This document shows positions 55,030 through 64,000 of a DNA stretch of 64,000 nt, piece after piece (the stretch's first letter is position 1; the number at the start of each line of letters is the position of its first letter). The stretch is from Furcasterigmium furcatum (taxonomy: Eukaryota; Ascomycota; Sordariomycetes; Glomerellales; Plectosphaerellaceae): contig BCIA01000004.1 of the NCBI GenBank assembly GCA_001599815.1, forward strand, positions 684,862-748,861, in the 5' to 3' direction. The notes below the pieces were generated by a model. The model was not told the origin of the DNA. It was given only the letters and a program-made list of their open reading frames with translations, and ran no database searches. Both the position numbers and the translations under genes were made by a program.

Positions 55030-55191
55030 GATGTGTGATGTGAATGTGTGTTTATACAGTAGAGGGAAGAGAGATGAGGATCTGAGTTCAAGTTTCCTTT
55101 GGGGGGAGCTTCGACCGAATCAATAAATCAGGAGGATGAGCGGTGACTGACGATGGAGGCAGCCGATCCATGTCACCGCTCATGCGAAAGG

Positions 55192-55211
55192 CCTCCGTAT
55201 ATATACGGAGG
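55192..55211. repeat. Perfect 20-bp palindrome
   Basis: CCTCCGTATA and its exact reverse complement abut, giving a 20-bp palindrome with an AT-rich centre, about 165 bp upstream of the transaminase start codon. It could form a cruciform or bind a dimeric regulator. A run of GCAGCA units follows it directly. Confidence 0.85.
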
Positions 55212-56269
55212 ATTGCAGCAGCATTGCAGCAGCAGCCCTGAGGCGTAGACTACTACGTATACGTGTATGCTGTGACAGCTGGCATATCCGGGCGGTTCTG
55301 TGGTCTCGCGATTGGGCGGCTGAGATGCCGAGGCATCGGATCGACAAGGATGGCCAAGCCGGCCAGGCATTGGATCGTTCAGTGACAAGCCACACGATGG
55401 GGGTCAGTGCTCGTGACATCAAACAAAGATAACGAATGGACGCGGCGCATCTGGATCATCCCCTGTTGGCGCCTCTCCTCCCACACCCTCCTCCCAGTCG
55501 CTTGGGTCTTTGCGGGGAATGTGCATTTAAAAATCGGATGCGTAGGGCGAACGGAGCATTGTTTAGGTGTCTCGGGCGGACTCACGGGGACCGCGGGTCC
55601 CGTATCTCGGGCCCCGAGTCTCGGGGTCGAGGCCGTTGGTGGTCGCGACCCGGTTAATGAAGTCATCCGCGCCGGATGAACGCATGGCGGTGTCATGAGC
55701 GATGCAAGGAGCCGCCCCGTGCGGAGGGCCTCGAGAGACACGCATGTCATGGTTCCGATCAGCTGAGACATTCAGACGTCCTGCTCGACGCCGTGCAGTG
55801 CGACGCGGTCACTCGGACAGTCTGACTCGCCCCAACGGCGGTGGTGTTGGAGAAGCGCCCGACGTCGATGCGAGCTTCAAGAGGGAGCCAACGATGCAAC
55901 TGATAATTAGCCAACACCCTTGCATCACCAGACCAGGATCCAGCAGATCAAGATCTGGTCCCCGCACTTATTGCGTACCTCGGTACGGGGAATCACGAAT
56001 CAGAGTTGTTCTCTGCGGATCACTATTCACTAATATCGCGTGGCCTGCCTTGCTACCTTGTAGGCAACAGACCGTCCACGTCCACGCTGCAAATACGTAA
56101 GCATCTAATCGAGGGCGTCGGCTGGTCGTGGATCCAAACCGGGTCCAAGGCCTTCGATTCCGATGGGCAGGCAAGTTGGTCGCCAGGAAGAACCACGCAG
56201 GGGGTAGCACAAAGATGGTCTCCCACCAGGCTCGAATGGCCGAAGCCGACCAGAGTGCAGATCGAGCCT

Positions 56270-56410
56270 CAGATAATTGAGATGACACCTCTCTCAACTT
56301 CAGAAATTAAAGATGACCTCACTTGGAACTTCAGATAATTGAGATGGCCTCTCTCGGAACATGAGATAATGGAGATGGTCTCTCTCGGGGCTGCAGATAA
56401 TTGAGATAGC
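56270..56410. repeat. 31-bp minisatellite, about 4.5 copies
   Basis: Four complete and one partial imperfect units of 30-32 bp begin at 56270, 56301, 56332, 56364 and 56394. Each opens with a variant of CAGATAATTGAGATG and continues with a CCTCTCTCGGAAC-like half. Copies differ at several positions. The array starts 24 bp downstream of the F-box stop codon (minus strand), so it probably lies in that 3' UTR. Confidence 0.85.
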
Positions 56411-56433
56411 ATTCTGTTGAGCTGGAGGCAGTT

Positions 56434-57874
56434 CTACCGACTGCCTGATCCACTGGAAGTGGTTTGATCGCGATCGCGACCGTCGCTCAAAGGGCTCCAG
56501 CCAAAGTCCTCCTCGATTGTCTGGACAAAGCCTGGCCATAGTTCCCATTGCTTCACCACGAGCCCTTCTGCTTTCAAACCCTCCCATCGTTTCTTATCCC
56601 ACACGGTGTACGCTGCGCGCACCAAGGTCCATGGCGCGAATTCTCCGTAGATATCAGCATAAGCTCCGCCCCAGAGCTGGACCCATGCGAACGGCGGCCC
56701 TTGGAGAGGAAGGCCGTCCCCCTCGAAGATGATGGAATCTCTCCTCAATATGGCTTCGGCGCGGAAGCTGTCCATCCATATGGGCTGGTCGACCCTGGCT
56801 ATCTGAGCTTCGGGAGACATTGCCTCTCTCATCGTGCAGTCCGCATATCTCCTCCCCCGTTCCGTGAAAGACTCCATTAGAAGGATGATTTCATCAGGGT
56901 TTTCAGCCAGGAGAATACTGGCTGCGACCTCCAAGCTACGAGGCAGGTTCTTGCCGTCGGGCACTGCGAGGTGAGTCTGTATTAGTAGTGTCCCAGGCAC
57001 TGAAATGGGGACTTCTCAGGGATCGAGACACATGATACGTACAGCTCCAGGGTTCTTCGATGAACTCATCAACGGGTTCGAGGGGTAATGTCCGGGGATA
57101 GTCAATGAGAGAGTCTTTCACGGCCTTGATAATGACATGATTGTAGCTCTCCCACAAGAAGGTCTGAATGCATCCGATGACCTCAACGTCCCATGGATCG
57201 AAGCAGTCGAGGAAGATTTGATTGATCTCGGCGTCGTAAAAGCCACCGCTGCGGCGGCTTCTGAGCTGGCCGAAGAGCTGGTTGAAGGTTTCGTGGCGAT
57301 ACAGAGCTTTCAGGATCCTCGCCATCTCGGTATTGCTGACCCTCTTTTGTGCCGCCGCCGCTGGTCCCGCAGCACCTGATTCCTCGAGCGGTATTGTTGA
57401 ATCCGAAACGAGTTCTTCGAGGTTCTCAAGTGCCCAGCTGCTGAATTGAACGGCAAGTGGCCGGACAACACGAATGTGGAATGCTGCCATCCAGGAGAGA
57501 CTCGGCAGGTCAACAGATCGCAGGCCATGGTAAGGGATCGAGCCCGAAATCCAGCTCCTATAGATTCCAACGAAGAAGACAATGTTCTCGTCGGTAAGAA
57601 CAAGTCGCGGTTGGTCCCGAGACATCATACTGGCGTAGGCATCGACGCTGCAGCCGCTGAGGTCGCGTTCCAGGCACGTAGAAAGGATTCCATGACGACG
57701 AAAGCGGTATTGAGCATGCATCGTGGGCGAAGCTCGTACCATGGAGCGCAGTGCAGGGAGGTCGGGCATACACTCCAGAACATAGTGTCTTAGTTCGGGA
57801 GGCAGGCTCTCAAGCCGCGAGAGAGAAAGGGGCCCGGGGAACGAGGAGGGCGAGTCAGAAAGTGTGACGGCCAT
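56434..57874 (-). CDS. F-box-like domain protein
   Basis: 453 residues. The N-terminal F-box-like motif at about 16-60 reads LESLPPELRHYVLECMPDLPALRSMVRASPTMHAQY. The rest is a long uncharacterised region typical of fungal F-box proteins without known substrate-binding repeats. One 79-nt intron, 56964-57042 (GTACGT...CAG, branch CTAAT), joins EEPWS to LPDGKNLPR. The start ATG 57874 is the first in frame. Such proteins normally recruit targets to SCF ubiquitin ligases, but many fungal members are orphan and expanded. A TATAAA element on the minus strand at 58054-58059 lies about 180 bp upstream. Confidence 0.88.
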
Positions 57875-58701
57875 GGCGGCAGAGATGTATGAAGGGACGC
57901 AAGCGAAAAGAACGCGAAGAAATTGAGCCCGAGCGGGAGATAGAAGCGACAGCGGGCTGGTAGTGCTCAATACTGCGAGGTTCAGGAAGTACTTGTCGGC
58001 AGCGTGTTGGAGGTTGAAAGAATGGGACTCTGAAGGTAGAGAACATCTACGGCTTTATACTCCACCACATGAGAGAAGCTGAAAGTGAATGCTGAACGAG
58101 AAGGAACTACCTCACTACTACTAGGTAGTAACTGACTGAAGTAGGGAGAGTGAATCTGGTGAGTCTCAACACGTACGGTGCGGGATAGCAAGTCAGAAAT
58201 GGTAGAGCACACTGTGCCTCTTCAGGGGAAGAATAATGGGTGTTCAACTTCAACGCGGCCATCCTGTGAACAATGTAATTCGGGGTCATCGCTATATCAA
58301 GTGGGTGAATAGCAAGGAGCTCCATTTGCAGAGAGCTTGACTGTCCATATTATATCAGATTTATTATGGCCAACTATGTAGAGGAGAGGAGAGCCATCTA
58401 GCCGCGGGCGGAGAGGGAAACCCGCGAAATAAGTCAAAGAGAATCTGCTGTTGAAGGGGAAAAAAAGGGCTGAATGTGGTAGTGTGGTTGTGAAAACACT
58501 GAGCTGTTTCGAGACAAACAGCATAGATGGTTGCGCAAGGGTCAAGCATCGATTCACAATCAGTGACACAATAGCGGAAGCCGGCGAGCCCGCTAGAAGG
58601 GTAATGCAGTGTTGAATAGAAAACTCGCAAACTGATGATAACCCTGCCTCGTTTGTTGTTCTTCCTCGGACTGCTGTATCCGACTTGCCCGCCCCTTTCG
58701 C
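57875..58701. promoter_or_regulatory. Promoter region of the F-box gene
   Basis: 827 bp, AT-richer than its surroundings. A minus-strand TATAAA (58054-58059) lies 180 bp before the F-box ATG. No gene is supported; open frames on the minus strand are phenylalanine/serine/cysteine-rich readings of AT-rich DNA. Confidence 0.45.
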
Positions 58702-59380
58702 TCAGGCTACATGGAAGCCTTCCTGGTGGAACTTGATGAGGACGTTGCGGTTCTGGTCGCCGCTGAGGCCCATGATGTTCATGATGGGGATGAAGTAGGA
58801 CGTAACCGAGTTGGCGCCCGAGGGCTGTGCGAACGCGAACGAAACGAGAGTCGTGCCCCTTCGCTTAACAACGCCAGCAACACGGACAGAAGACGGAACC
58901 CCTGTAACCCCCGTGCGTGGCGGGTGGACTGCACTCGAGCAGTGCCTGGGGATGCACGGTAGAGAACCCCTTTTGACTGTTGGTTCCCAGCTAGACTTCA
59001 CCCAAACGGCCGAGGGGGGGATGGCCGTCGGTAATGTCGGCATTCCCGTTGTCTTGGGTGCATTGTACTCTGTTGCTCCCAGGCACTTTCGTGCTCCGAG
59101 TGTATCCCGGGTCGGAGGAAGGTCCGGGCCCTGGTCGGCGCGAGTGGACGATGAGGTCTCTCGCCGGGGTGTGCGGTGCATCTGAGGCCGGGGCAAAATC
59201 CCCGTGGGTCACGCCGGCACTGGCAATGTCGCGCTCCTTCTTGACGATCAGATCGAGGCAGCCGTCGTAGATGCCTCCGTGACCGACGAGCCGGCGCAGG
59301 TCCGGATCGGAGGATCCGGCCTCGCACTGGAGCCGCATGTGCGCAATGTCCGCCGTGACGCAGGCCTGAAAGAGATGCAT
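58702..59380 (-). pseudogene. Possible small or decayed gene of unknown family
   Basis: Two minus-strand frames carry coding-like sequence. The upstream one starts at ATG 59380 with MHLFQACVTADIAHMRLQCEAGSSDPDLRRLVGHGGIYDGCLDLIVKKERDIASA and runs to 58991. The downstream one ends at 58702 with TSYFIPIMNIMGLSGDQNRNVLIKFHQEGF. They are in different frames, and I found no clean GT-AG intron joining them. It may be a spliced small gene with an unseen junction or a relic. I recognise no domain, and the middle part is poor in coding character. Confidence 0.22.
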
Positions 59381-60081
59381 GTGAGGCTGCAAAGACCGTG
59401 GTGAATTTGGCAGGAAAGACCGAGCACCGGGTGCGCTCCCTGCCCGGGGTAGATATACGGACGGTCCCCTACGGCTGCCGGTCTCAGACATCTCCGGGCC
59501 TCCGGCGGGTGCCGCCAGGCGTTTGTGCGATCGGCCGATGAACACGCAACACACCGGCTGTTGGGCTCGTGGCGTCCAGACAGGCCTGGATCCCTAACTT
59601 CCCATTGGAGGTTAGTTATTGTGGTGGCTCTGAGGGTTGGAGCTGGCCTGGGGTCAAGGTGATCTAAGCTTTGTGCCAGCCAAGCCACAGTCCGGGGATT
59701 GGTTCATGGGCCCCACTGGGCCGACAACTGCCGAGGCACCGTCGCCGACCTCGCGTCTGTCGTCGCCGACTCGATCCTACCGCGGAGGACCTCGCCCCCG
59801 ATCTGCGAACCCTTTCCTCCCTCTTCGCCACAGGTTTGCAGCCCCGAATCCCTCCTCGGCAGGGATGCACCAGGGTGCTGCGACGAGCCCCGTGACCCCG
59901 AATCTCGCATGTGAGGAGTGAAGTCGCGAGGACGGAACATGAGCGTTATGCTATGGCTATCTTAGGAGTATCTCATATATAGGTCCCTGTCCATCCCTGC
60001 TCCCATTGGCTGACTGTGCCATCTTTACTTCAATTCAGGGGAATACATCAAATGACTCGGCTCTGATTCCAGAATTTAATC
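59381..60081. other. Intergenic region
   Basis: 701 bp without a supported gene. The 59640-59920 part is open in several frames on both strands with Pro/Ser/Arg-rich translations, a sign of GC-rich non-coding DNA. A TATA-like ATATATAGG occurs near 59973-59981 on the plus strand. Confidence 0.4.
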
Positions 60082-60434
60082 TCAGTCCGTCTTCTTCCCG
60101 GCGGCAACCTGCCTCCCCTGAGCCGTGTACCGAAGATACGCATACGTTCCAGCAACCACGACGCCGATAATGACGATATTTCCTGGAAAGAGTCAGCGCA
60201 TGCTGTGCGACAAGTGACGCTGGGAGGAGCCTTGCCTAGAAGAAACTTGCCAACTCCGCCGACGATATCCACCGCGCCAGAGAACACGTCGGCGATCATG
60301 TTGATGATGCCGGTGAAGAAGCTCAGAACAGCAGTCACGAAAGTCTGGATGATGTGATAGAATGTCGAGACGATGGTGGCGATGAGCTCGTAGAAGCTCT
60401 TGAAGAGGTCTTCGATAGCGTTGATGATGGACAT
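60082..60434 (-). CDS. Small hydrophobic membrane protein (99 aa)
   Basis: Two exons give 99 residues. Exon 1 (60236-60434) encodes MSIINAIEDLFKSFYELIATI followed by an almost continuous hydrophobic, aromatic helix region (VSTFYHIIQTFVTAVLSFF; INMIADVFSGAVDIVGGVGKFLL). Exon 2 (60082-60182) adds a second membrane helix, NIVIIGVVVAGTYAYL, and a basic tail QGRQVAAGKKTD. The 53-nt intron 60183-60235 starts with GC (GCAAGG), not GT, and ends CAG with a CTGAC branch. Frame and topology make sense only if it is spliced. The family is not known to me; a small membrane or organelle-associated protein is the likely class. A CRE site and TATA element lie upstream. Confidence 0.75.
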
Positions 60435-61254
60435 TTTGTCGATCAAGCGGAAGGTGTGACTTTGCGTATGGGGCGAGTGTGGTCGACTTCTGTGTCTGAA
60501 AGGGCTTTCGGGTATGTTTGAACGCCACGGAACAGATTCTAGGCTCCCTTTCACTAGGTACAACTAGAAGTCAGTCCTGTATTTATAGAGAGGCTGCAGC
60601 GTCTTCATCGTGACGTCACCAGCCACATCACCATGGTGTCAGCCACAACAGGTTTGACGAGAGTGTGAGCATGTCGCCTGTTGAGGTTGGAACGAGCTGG
60701 GATTGGCTGGCGAGTTGTAATGACTTGACTGTGACAGCGAAAAGCGTTGTCGCGGGCTTGGGCGCTAAGGGGACAACTGATGATGACGCAGGGTGCTAGC
60801 TCAAGATTCCTGTACTACCTCAGGTGCTGATTCTCTATGAGGGGCAAGCGTTGTCATTCTGTCCGGCTTCATTCAGAACTGAGGCGCTGTTGAGCGTTCA
60901 TTGGGCCGAGCAGAGTTTGAAGGACCCAGCGACAGCGTGATCATTGTATCAAAACATGGAGCGACTTGCGGATGTGAACTGAGTCAGCTCCAACACCATC
61001 ATCCGTGTCTGGTCGTCTCGCTTGGAGATGGGATGAGGGGAGGACGCCTACCTACGAAAGGGCGAGGCAACGCCTCGACGCCTAATTGGCTTGATGCCGA
61101 CCGACCGCCATCGATGCGCCAATCGAAAACTCTGCGACTCGGCATCTGCACTCGTCACTGTGACCAAATATATATCATCCGCAGCCTCGCGTCGCTCCAA
61201 TCCCGCTCGCGACGCTTCCAGTCATCGAATTTGCGATCCAGCGACAATGGGGGA
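60435..61254. promoter_or_regulatory. Divergent promoter with CRE site
   Basis: 820 bp between the small membrane protein (minus) and the seven-TM gene (plus). A perfect TGACGTCA palindrome (60611-60618) lies 24 bp upstream of a minus-strand TATAAA (60582-60587), which is about 150 bp before the ATG at 60434. A TGATGACG element occurs at about 60780. Confidence 0.6.
60611..60618. promoter_or_regulatory. CRE/ATF-type site TGACGTCA
   Basis: Exact palindromic binding sequence of CREB/ATF bZIP factors such as Atf1 in fungi, placed just upstream of a TATA element for the small membrane protein gene. Binding is inferred from sequence only. Confidence 0.55.
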
Positions 61255-62091
61255 ATGGCCGGGGAAACGGGACCGATCAATGTCTCCCTGGCGGTCAACA
61301 TGACCATCGCCGGGTTCTTCGCCGTTGCCTGCTTCAACTGCCTGGACCTCCTCGTCTCCCTCTTCGACCGGTTCAAGAAGTACCGCAGCCTCTACTTCTG
61401 GAGCATCCTCGTCACCATCCTCAGCATCCTCCTGCACTCCATCGCCGTGCTCCTCCGGCTCTACGGCCTGGGCCCCAACCTCCTCCTGGCCGTCCTCACC
61501 TGCGTCGGGTGGTATGGCATGGTGACGGGCTTCTCCGTCGTCCTCTACTCGCGCCTCAACCTCATCGTCAGGGACCAGGCAGAGACCCGCTGGGTCCTCG
61601 CCATGATCATCACCAGCTTCTGCGTCTTCCACGTCCCCGTCACCATCCTCTTCCTCGGCAGCAACGTCCCCCACGCCCCGGCACGGTTCAGGGCCGTCTT
61701 CGAGGTGTACGAGCGCGTGCAGCTCGCGGGCTTCTGCGTCCAGGAATTCGTCATTTCCGGGCTCTACATCTTCGAGGCCTTCCGCACCCTCAGGCCCATC
61801 CTCGCCACCAAGCCGCCTCGAGAGCGCACAATCCTCACCCACCTCGTCGCCGTCAACGTCCTCGTCGTCGTCCTCGACATCAGCCTGCTCTTGACCGAGT
61901 ACCTCGGCTACTTCGAGATCCAGACAACCTACAAGCCCGTCGTGTACAGCGTCAAGCTGAAGATGGAGTTCGTCATCCTCAACAGACTGGTCCGCGTCCT
62001 CATGCGCAGCGACTGCAGCATCCCGCTCGCCTCCGACATCGCCGCCGCCGACACCAGGACCAATCGCGAGCCATCAGCATGCTCTTACTAG
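61255..62091 (+). CDS. Seven-transmembrane DUF7703-like protein
   Basis: 278 residues, intronless, seven hydrophobic helices. The order is helix 1 NMTIAGFFAVACFNCLDLLVSLF, the conserved KKYRSLYFWSILVTILSILLHSIAVLL, LLLAVLTCVGWYGMVTGFSVVLYSRLNLI, WVLAMIITSFCVFHVPVTILFLG, VQEFVISGLYIFEAF, ILTHLVAVNVLVVVLDISLLL, and a last segment near VVYSVKLKMEFVILNRLV. The RYRSLYFWS and VLYSRL signatures match the fungal DUF7703 family of integral membrane proteins with no known ligand. GPCR-like topology is visible, but no receptor function is established. An earlier out-of-frame ATG at 61247 is skipped. The protein ends in a hydrophilic tail. Confidence 0.85.
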   Translation: MAGETGPINVSLAVNMTIAGFFAVACFNCLDLLVSLFDRFKKYRSLYFWSILVTILSILLHSIAVLLRLYGLGPNLLLAVLTCVGWYGMVTGFSVVLYSRLNLIVRDQAETRWVLAMIITSFCVFHVPVTILFLGSNVPHAPARFRAVFEVYERVQLAGFCVQEFVISGLYIFEAFRTLRPILATKPPRERTILTHLVAVNVLVVVLDISLLLTEYLGYFEIQTTYKPVVYSVKLKMEFVILNRLVRVLMRSDCSIPLASDIAAADTRTNREPSACSY

Positions 62092-62475
62092 CCACGTCCC
62101 GCGGCCGGAAGCACTATATGAACCCTCCGATATCTCGAGAGACTTCCGTTGAAGATAAGAAGCCGCCGCACTCATCAAGCATCTGCAGCTTCCACAACAC
62201 CGGGGGTCAGAGTCAGCGTCCGCCGCTCAACCCCACCATCGACCAACCCGCAATGCCGGCTGTCGGCCCCACTCCGCCGGGGTGTCCTCGGCGGGTCCGG
62301 GGTTCGCAAAGAGCGGAGGCGGGCACGCCATTGAGGGATTTAGCGCTAACTGGCCGTATCTACTCACATGGCATCTGCTTTTCGGTGAGGAGCCAGGCCC
62401 CAAGCAGGCCATGGCTTCTGGTTCTTCGATTCATTGATGGCTTCTCTCATCCAGTCATAGTCCGCACCGCGAGAT
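62092..62475. promoter_or_regulatory. Intergenic region before PEX11-like gene
   Basis: 384 bp between two tandem plus-strand genes. No repeat or TATA box stands out; it should include the 3' UTR of the seven-TM gene and the PEX11-like promoter. Confidence 0.4.
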
Positions 62476-63429
62476 ATGTCAGCCTCTCCAGCCGGCGAGG
62501 GTGCCTCAAACGGAGCCGACTCGAAGTCTGAGAAGCGTAGCGGTGAAGAGGCATTTCCCGACACCAATGAGAACATCGTCGAATTCAAACCACCGTCTGG
62601 CATCACTTCTCGGGTCGATGCCGCCCTCGCCTGCCTCCAATCCTGCGCCAGCAGCCGCGCCGGCTCAGATGCAGTCTTGGTCTTCCTCTTCTACGTATTC
62701 CGTCTAGGTGGGAATGTTCTCGACACTCTGGGGCACGCTGCCCTCTCCAAGACTCATCTGCCCTTTGCCTCCCCTGGCCGCATCAGGCCGCCACCACCCA
62801 GCTGGTCGCGTGCACTGGGAACCTCATTGCTCGGGCTGGAGAAGAGATGTACCGCAGTGGTAGCCATGATAGGCGATGTGCGTGCCTTTGGGCGTCTATG
62901 GGGCCTTCTGGGAATTTACTTTTCCGCGAAGAAGCTCCTCTCGCCGAAGACGCCCGCGCCCGAGCGCGAAGAAGCGACGGGAGGGCGTTCATGGAGCAGC
63001 AGACTCGACACCGCCATCGCGGCTTCGCAAATCCTGCTTTTGGCATCATTCCATGGCACGGACAACCTGGTCCATCTGACTTCACGGAAGGTCCTGCGCT
63101 TCTCACCTCCAACACTGAAGACTCTGTCTCGATTATGCATGCGCTCCTGGGCGCTGTACATTTTCATCGACGTGGCGCGGTTGCTTTTGGATTGTCGACG
63201 GCGGATCTTATCAAACGACGAGGAGAGGCTGCTGGGCGAGGACAGCGCCTGGAAGGCCCAGTGGCGGAAGAATTTCCTGCGAAGCCTGGCATGGACGCCC
63301 ATCGCCGTGCATCGCAGTATAGACAGCGGCCTCTTAAACGACACGGCAATTTCATTGCTGGGGCTGTATCCGGCAGCGTCGAAGATGAAGGATCTGTGGC
63401 TGTCAAAGAGCGAGTCCAAAGCAACATGA
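62476..63429 (+). CDS. PEX11-like peroxisomal membrane biogenesis protein
   Basis: 317 residues, intronless. Hydrophilic N-terminus, then amphipathic and hydrophobic helices: DAVLVFLFYVFRLGGNVLDTLGH, MIGDVRAFGRLWGLLGIYFSAKKLL, SRLDTAIAASQILLLASFHGTDNLVHL and SWALYIFIDVARLLLDCRRRIL. This pattern and the RLWGLLGIY region match the PEX11/PEX11C family that elongates and divides peroxisome membranes. The call rests on overall pattern, not on a catalytic motif. It is convergent with the rhamnosidase gene, with stops 198 bp apart. Confidence 0.78.
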   Translation: MSASPAGEGASNGADSKSEKRSGEEAFPDTNENIVEFKPPSGITSRVDAALACLQSCASSRAGSDAVLVFLFYVFRLGGNVLDTLGHAALSKTHLPFASPGRIRPPPPSWSRALGTSLLGLEKRCTAVVAMIGDVRAFGRLWGLLGIYFSAKKLLSPKTPAPEREEATGGRSWSSRLDTAIAASQILLLASFHGTDNLVHLTSRKVLRFSPPTLKTLSRLCMRSWALYIFIDVARLLLDCRRRILSNDEERLLGEDSAWKAQWRKNFLRSLAWTPIAVHRSIDSGLLNDTAISLLGLYPAASKMKDLWLSKSESKAT

Positions 63430-63627
63430 AGTATGCAGGATCCGATCTCTGAAAGGGACAAACAATAAAAACACATGAAACATTATTCTTTTGTGGTCAA
63501 TGTAATAATCGATGCCATGAATGTAGAGGGAGCTCTAAGCTTTTACCAGCATGTCCGGCCGGATCCCATTTCTCAACTCTGAGATGTCTCGGAGCTCAAC
63601 CACCAGCTGTGCCCAACTCAGCGGCGA

Positions 63628-64000
63628 CTAGATGAAGCCAATTGGTTCCACAGGCCAGTCCTTCTTCTTCTGATAAGGCGTGCTGAACGACCACTCGCCC
63701 GACCCAACAACCTCGGTCTTCGGCCCATCAGGGCCGGGGATCACGACCTCCATCTCCGTCGTGGGCGGCACGACAACCTCAATCTTCAACACCGAGTCAT
63801 CCGTCAAGGACCAAGAGCTCGACACCTTGCCATACGGCGTCAGATGCTCCGCCTTGGCCCAGGTAAACGGCCCCTCAACCTCGGGCTGCACCCTGGAGCG
63901 CTTCCACCCAATCTCAACACGCTGCAGGCCAGCCAGCCGCTCGACCATGAACTTGGCCACGGCTCCGTACGCGTAGTGGTTGAAGCTGGTCATCTCACCG
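63628..64000 (-). CDS. Alpha-L-rhamnosidase (GH78), C-terminal part only
   Basis: The minus strand from the window edge to the stop at 63628 encodes the last 120-odd residues of a bacterial-type alpha-L-rhamnosidase. The segment TSFNHYAYGAVAKFMVERLAGL is the conserved catalytic-domain end and start of the C-terminal beta domain. RVQPEVEGPFTWAKAEHLTPYGKVSSSW and a beta-rich tail ending VEPIGFI follow. These enzymes release terminal rhamnose from plant glycosides and pectin. The catalytic acids lie upstream, outside the window. Partial gene: the true start is beyond 64000. Confidence 0.9.
   Translation of the reverse strand, partial: GEMTSFNHYAYGAVAKFMVERLAGLQRVEIGWKRSRVQPEVEGPFTWAKAEHLTPYGKVSSSWSLTDDSVLKIEVVVPPTTEMEVVIPGPDGPKTEVVGSGEWSFSTPYQKKKDWPVEPIGFI

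Larger units (their letters stand above)
55030..56433. other. Intergenic region with palindromes and a minisatellite
   Basis: 1.4 kb without a supported gene. It holds a perfect 20-bp palindrome (55192-55211), a 10-bp palindrome ACGTATACGT (55255-55264), two short GC-rich inverted repeats (55587-55601 and 55606-55618) and a 31-bp tandem repeat (56270-56410). The right end is the 3' flank of the F-box gene, the left end the promoter of the transaminase gene. Confidence 0.55.

Noticed and set aside
54097..55038. 313-codon open frame opposite the transaminase
   Set aside because: V/D/G/A-rich antisense reading of a strongly biased gene.
1..64000. tRNA, 5S rRNA, CRISPR or intact transposon
   Set aside because: I looked for tRNA B-box-like GGTTCGANTCC, 5S-like sequence, regular spaced repeats and transposase/reverse-transcriptase motifs and found none; the GGTTCGAAACC near 987 lies inside the WD40 coding region.

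Overview
The window is nuclear DNA of a filamentous ascomycete (Pezizomycotina, most likely a Sordariomycete). The signs are dense genes on both strands, GT-AG introns of about 50-90 nt with CTAAC/CTGAC branch sites, pyrimidine-rich leaders, strong G/C preference at third codon positions, and typical fungal families: a PNP-NACHT-WD40 NLR receptor, Zn2Cys6 regulators, PDR-type ABCG and HMT1-type ABCB transporters, ATG11, an NHP6 HMG protein, DUF1996 and a CENP-H-like kinetochore subunit. I see no tRNA, rRNA, CRISPR array or intact transposon. The species cannot be fixed from sequence alone.

Layout. 0.7-5.5 kb (-): NLR receptor with one in-frame UAG codon in the NACHT domain. 6.4-7.4 (+): arylamine N-acetyltransferase. 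7.5-9.0 (-): Gfo/Idh/MocA oxidoreductase. 9.6-10.3 (+): oligoribonuclease REX2. 11.2-13.1 (+): phosphoglucomutase. 13.3-15.5 (-): uncharacterised gene broken by two frameshifts, one at a C10 tract. 15.8-18.7 (-): HMT1-type vacuolar ABC transporter. 19.3-20.2 (+): NmrA-like protein. 20.4-22.3 (-): secreted peptidylarginine-deiminase-like enzyme. 22.8-24.5 (+): Zn2Cys6 factor. 24.9-29.9 (-): PDR-type ABCG pump. 31.5-34.2 (-): second Zn2Cys6 factor, 12 exons. 35.0-39.4 (-): ATG11. 40.1-41.0 (+): CENP-H-like. 41.0-45.15: the longest gene-free stretch. 45.15-45.6 (+): NHP6. 47.8-49.8 (+): uncharacterised seven-exon gene. 51.1-52.2 (+): secreted DUF1996 protein. 52.6-53.3 (-): PQ-loop protein with unresolved 5' end. 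53.6-55.0 (-): class IV (R)-amine-transaminase-like enzyme with a low-complexity tail. 56.4-57.9 (-): F-box protein, followed by a 31-bp minisatellite. 60.1-60.4 (-): small membrane protein. 61.3-62.1 (+): seven-TM DUF7703-like protein. 62.5-63.4 (+): PEX11-like. 63.6-64.0 (-): 3' end of a GH78 alpha-L-rhamnosidase, cut by the window edge.

Most of the window is ordinary single genes. The part that looks like a functional neighbourhood is 19-34 kb, where an NmrA-like protein, a secreted deiminase, two Zn2Cys6 regulators and a multidrug ABCG pump lie together without a biosynthetic backbone enzyme. The strongest leads for follow-up are the lone UAG in the NLR (in Sordariomycetes such codons can be recoded to Trp by A-to-I RNA editing), the fungal deiminase, a possible 3-nt microexon inside a zinc-cluster codon, and the transaminase tail. 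Exon boundaries were read by eye from splice signals and frame; every spliced gene given with a residue count has a total exon length divisible by three.
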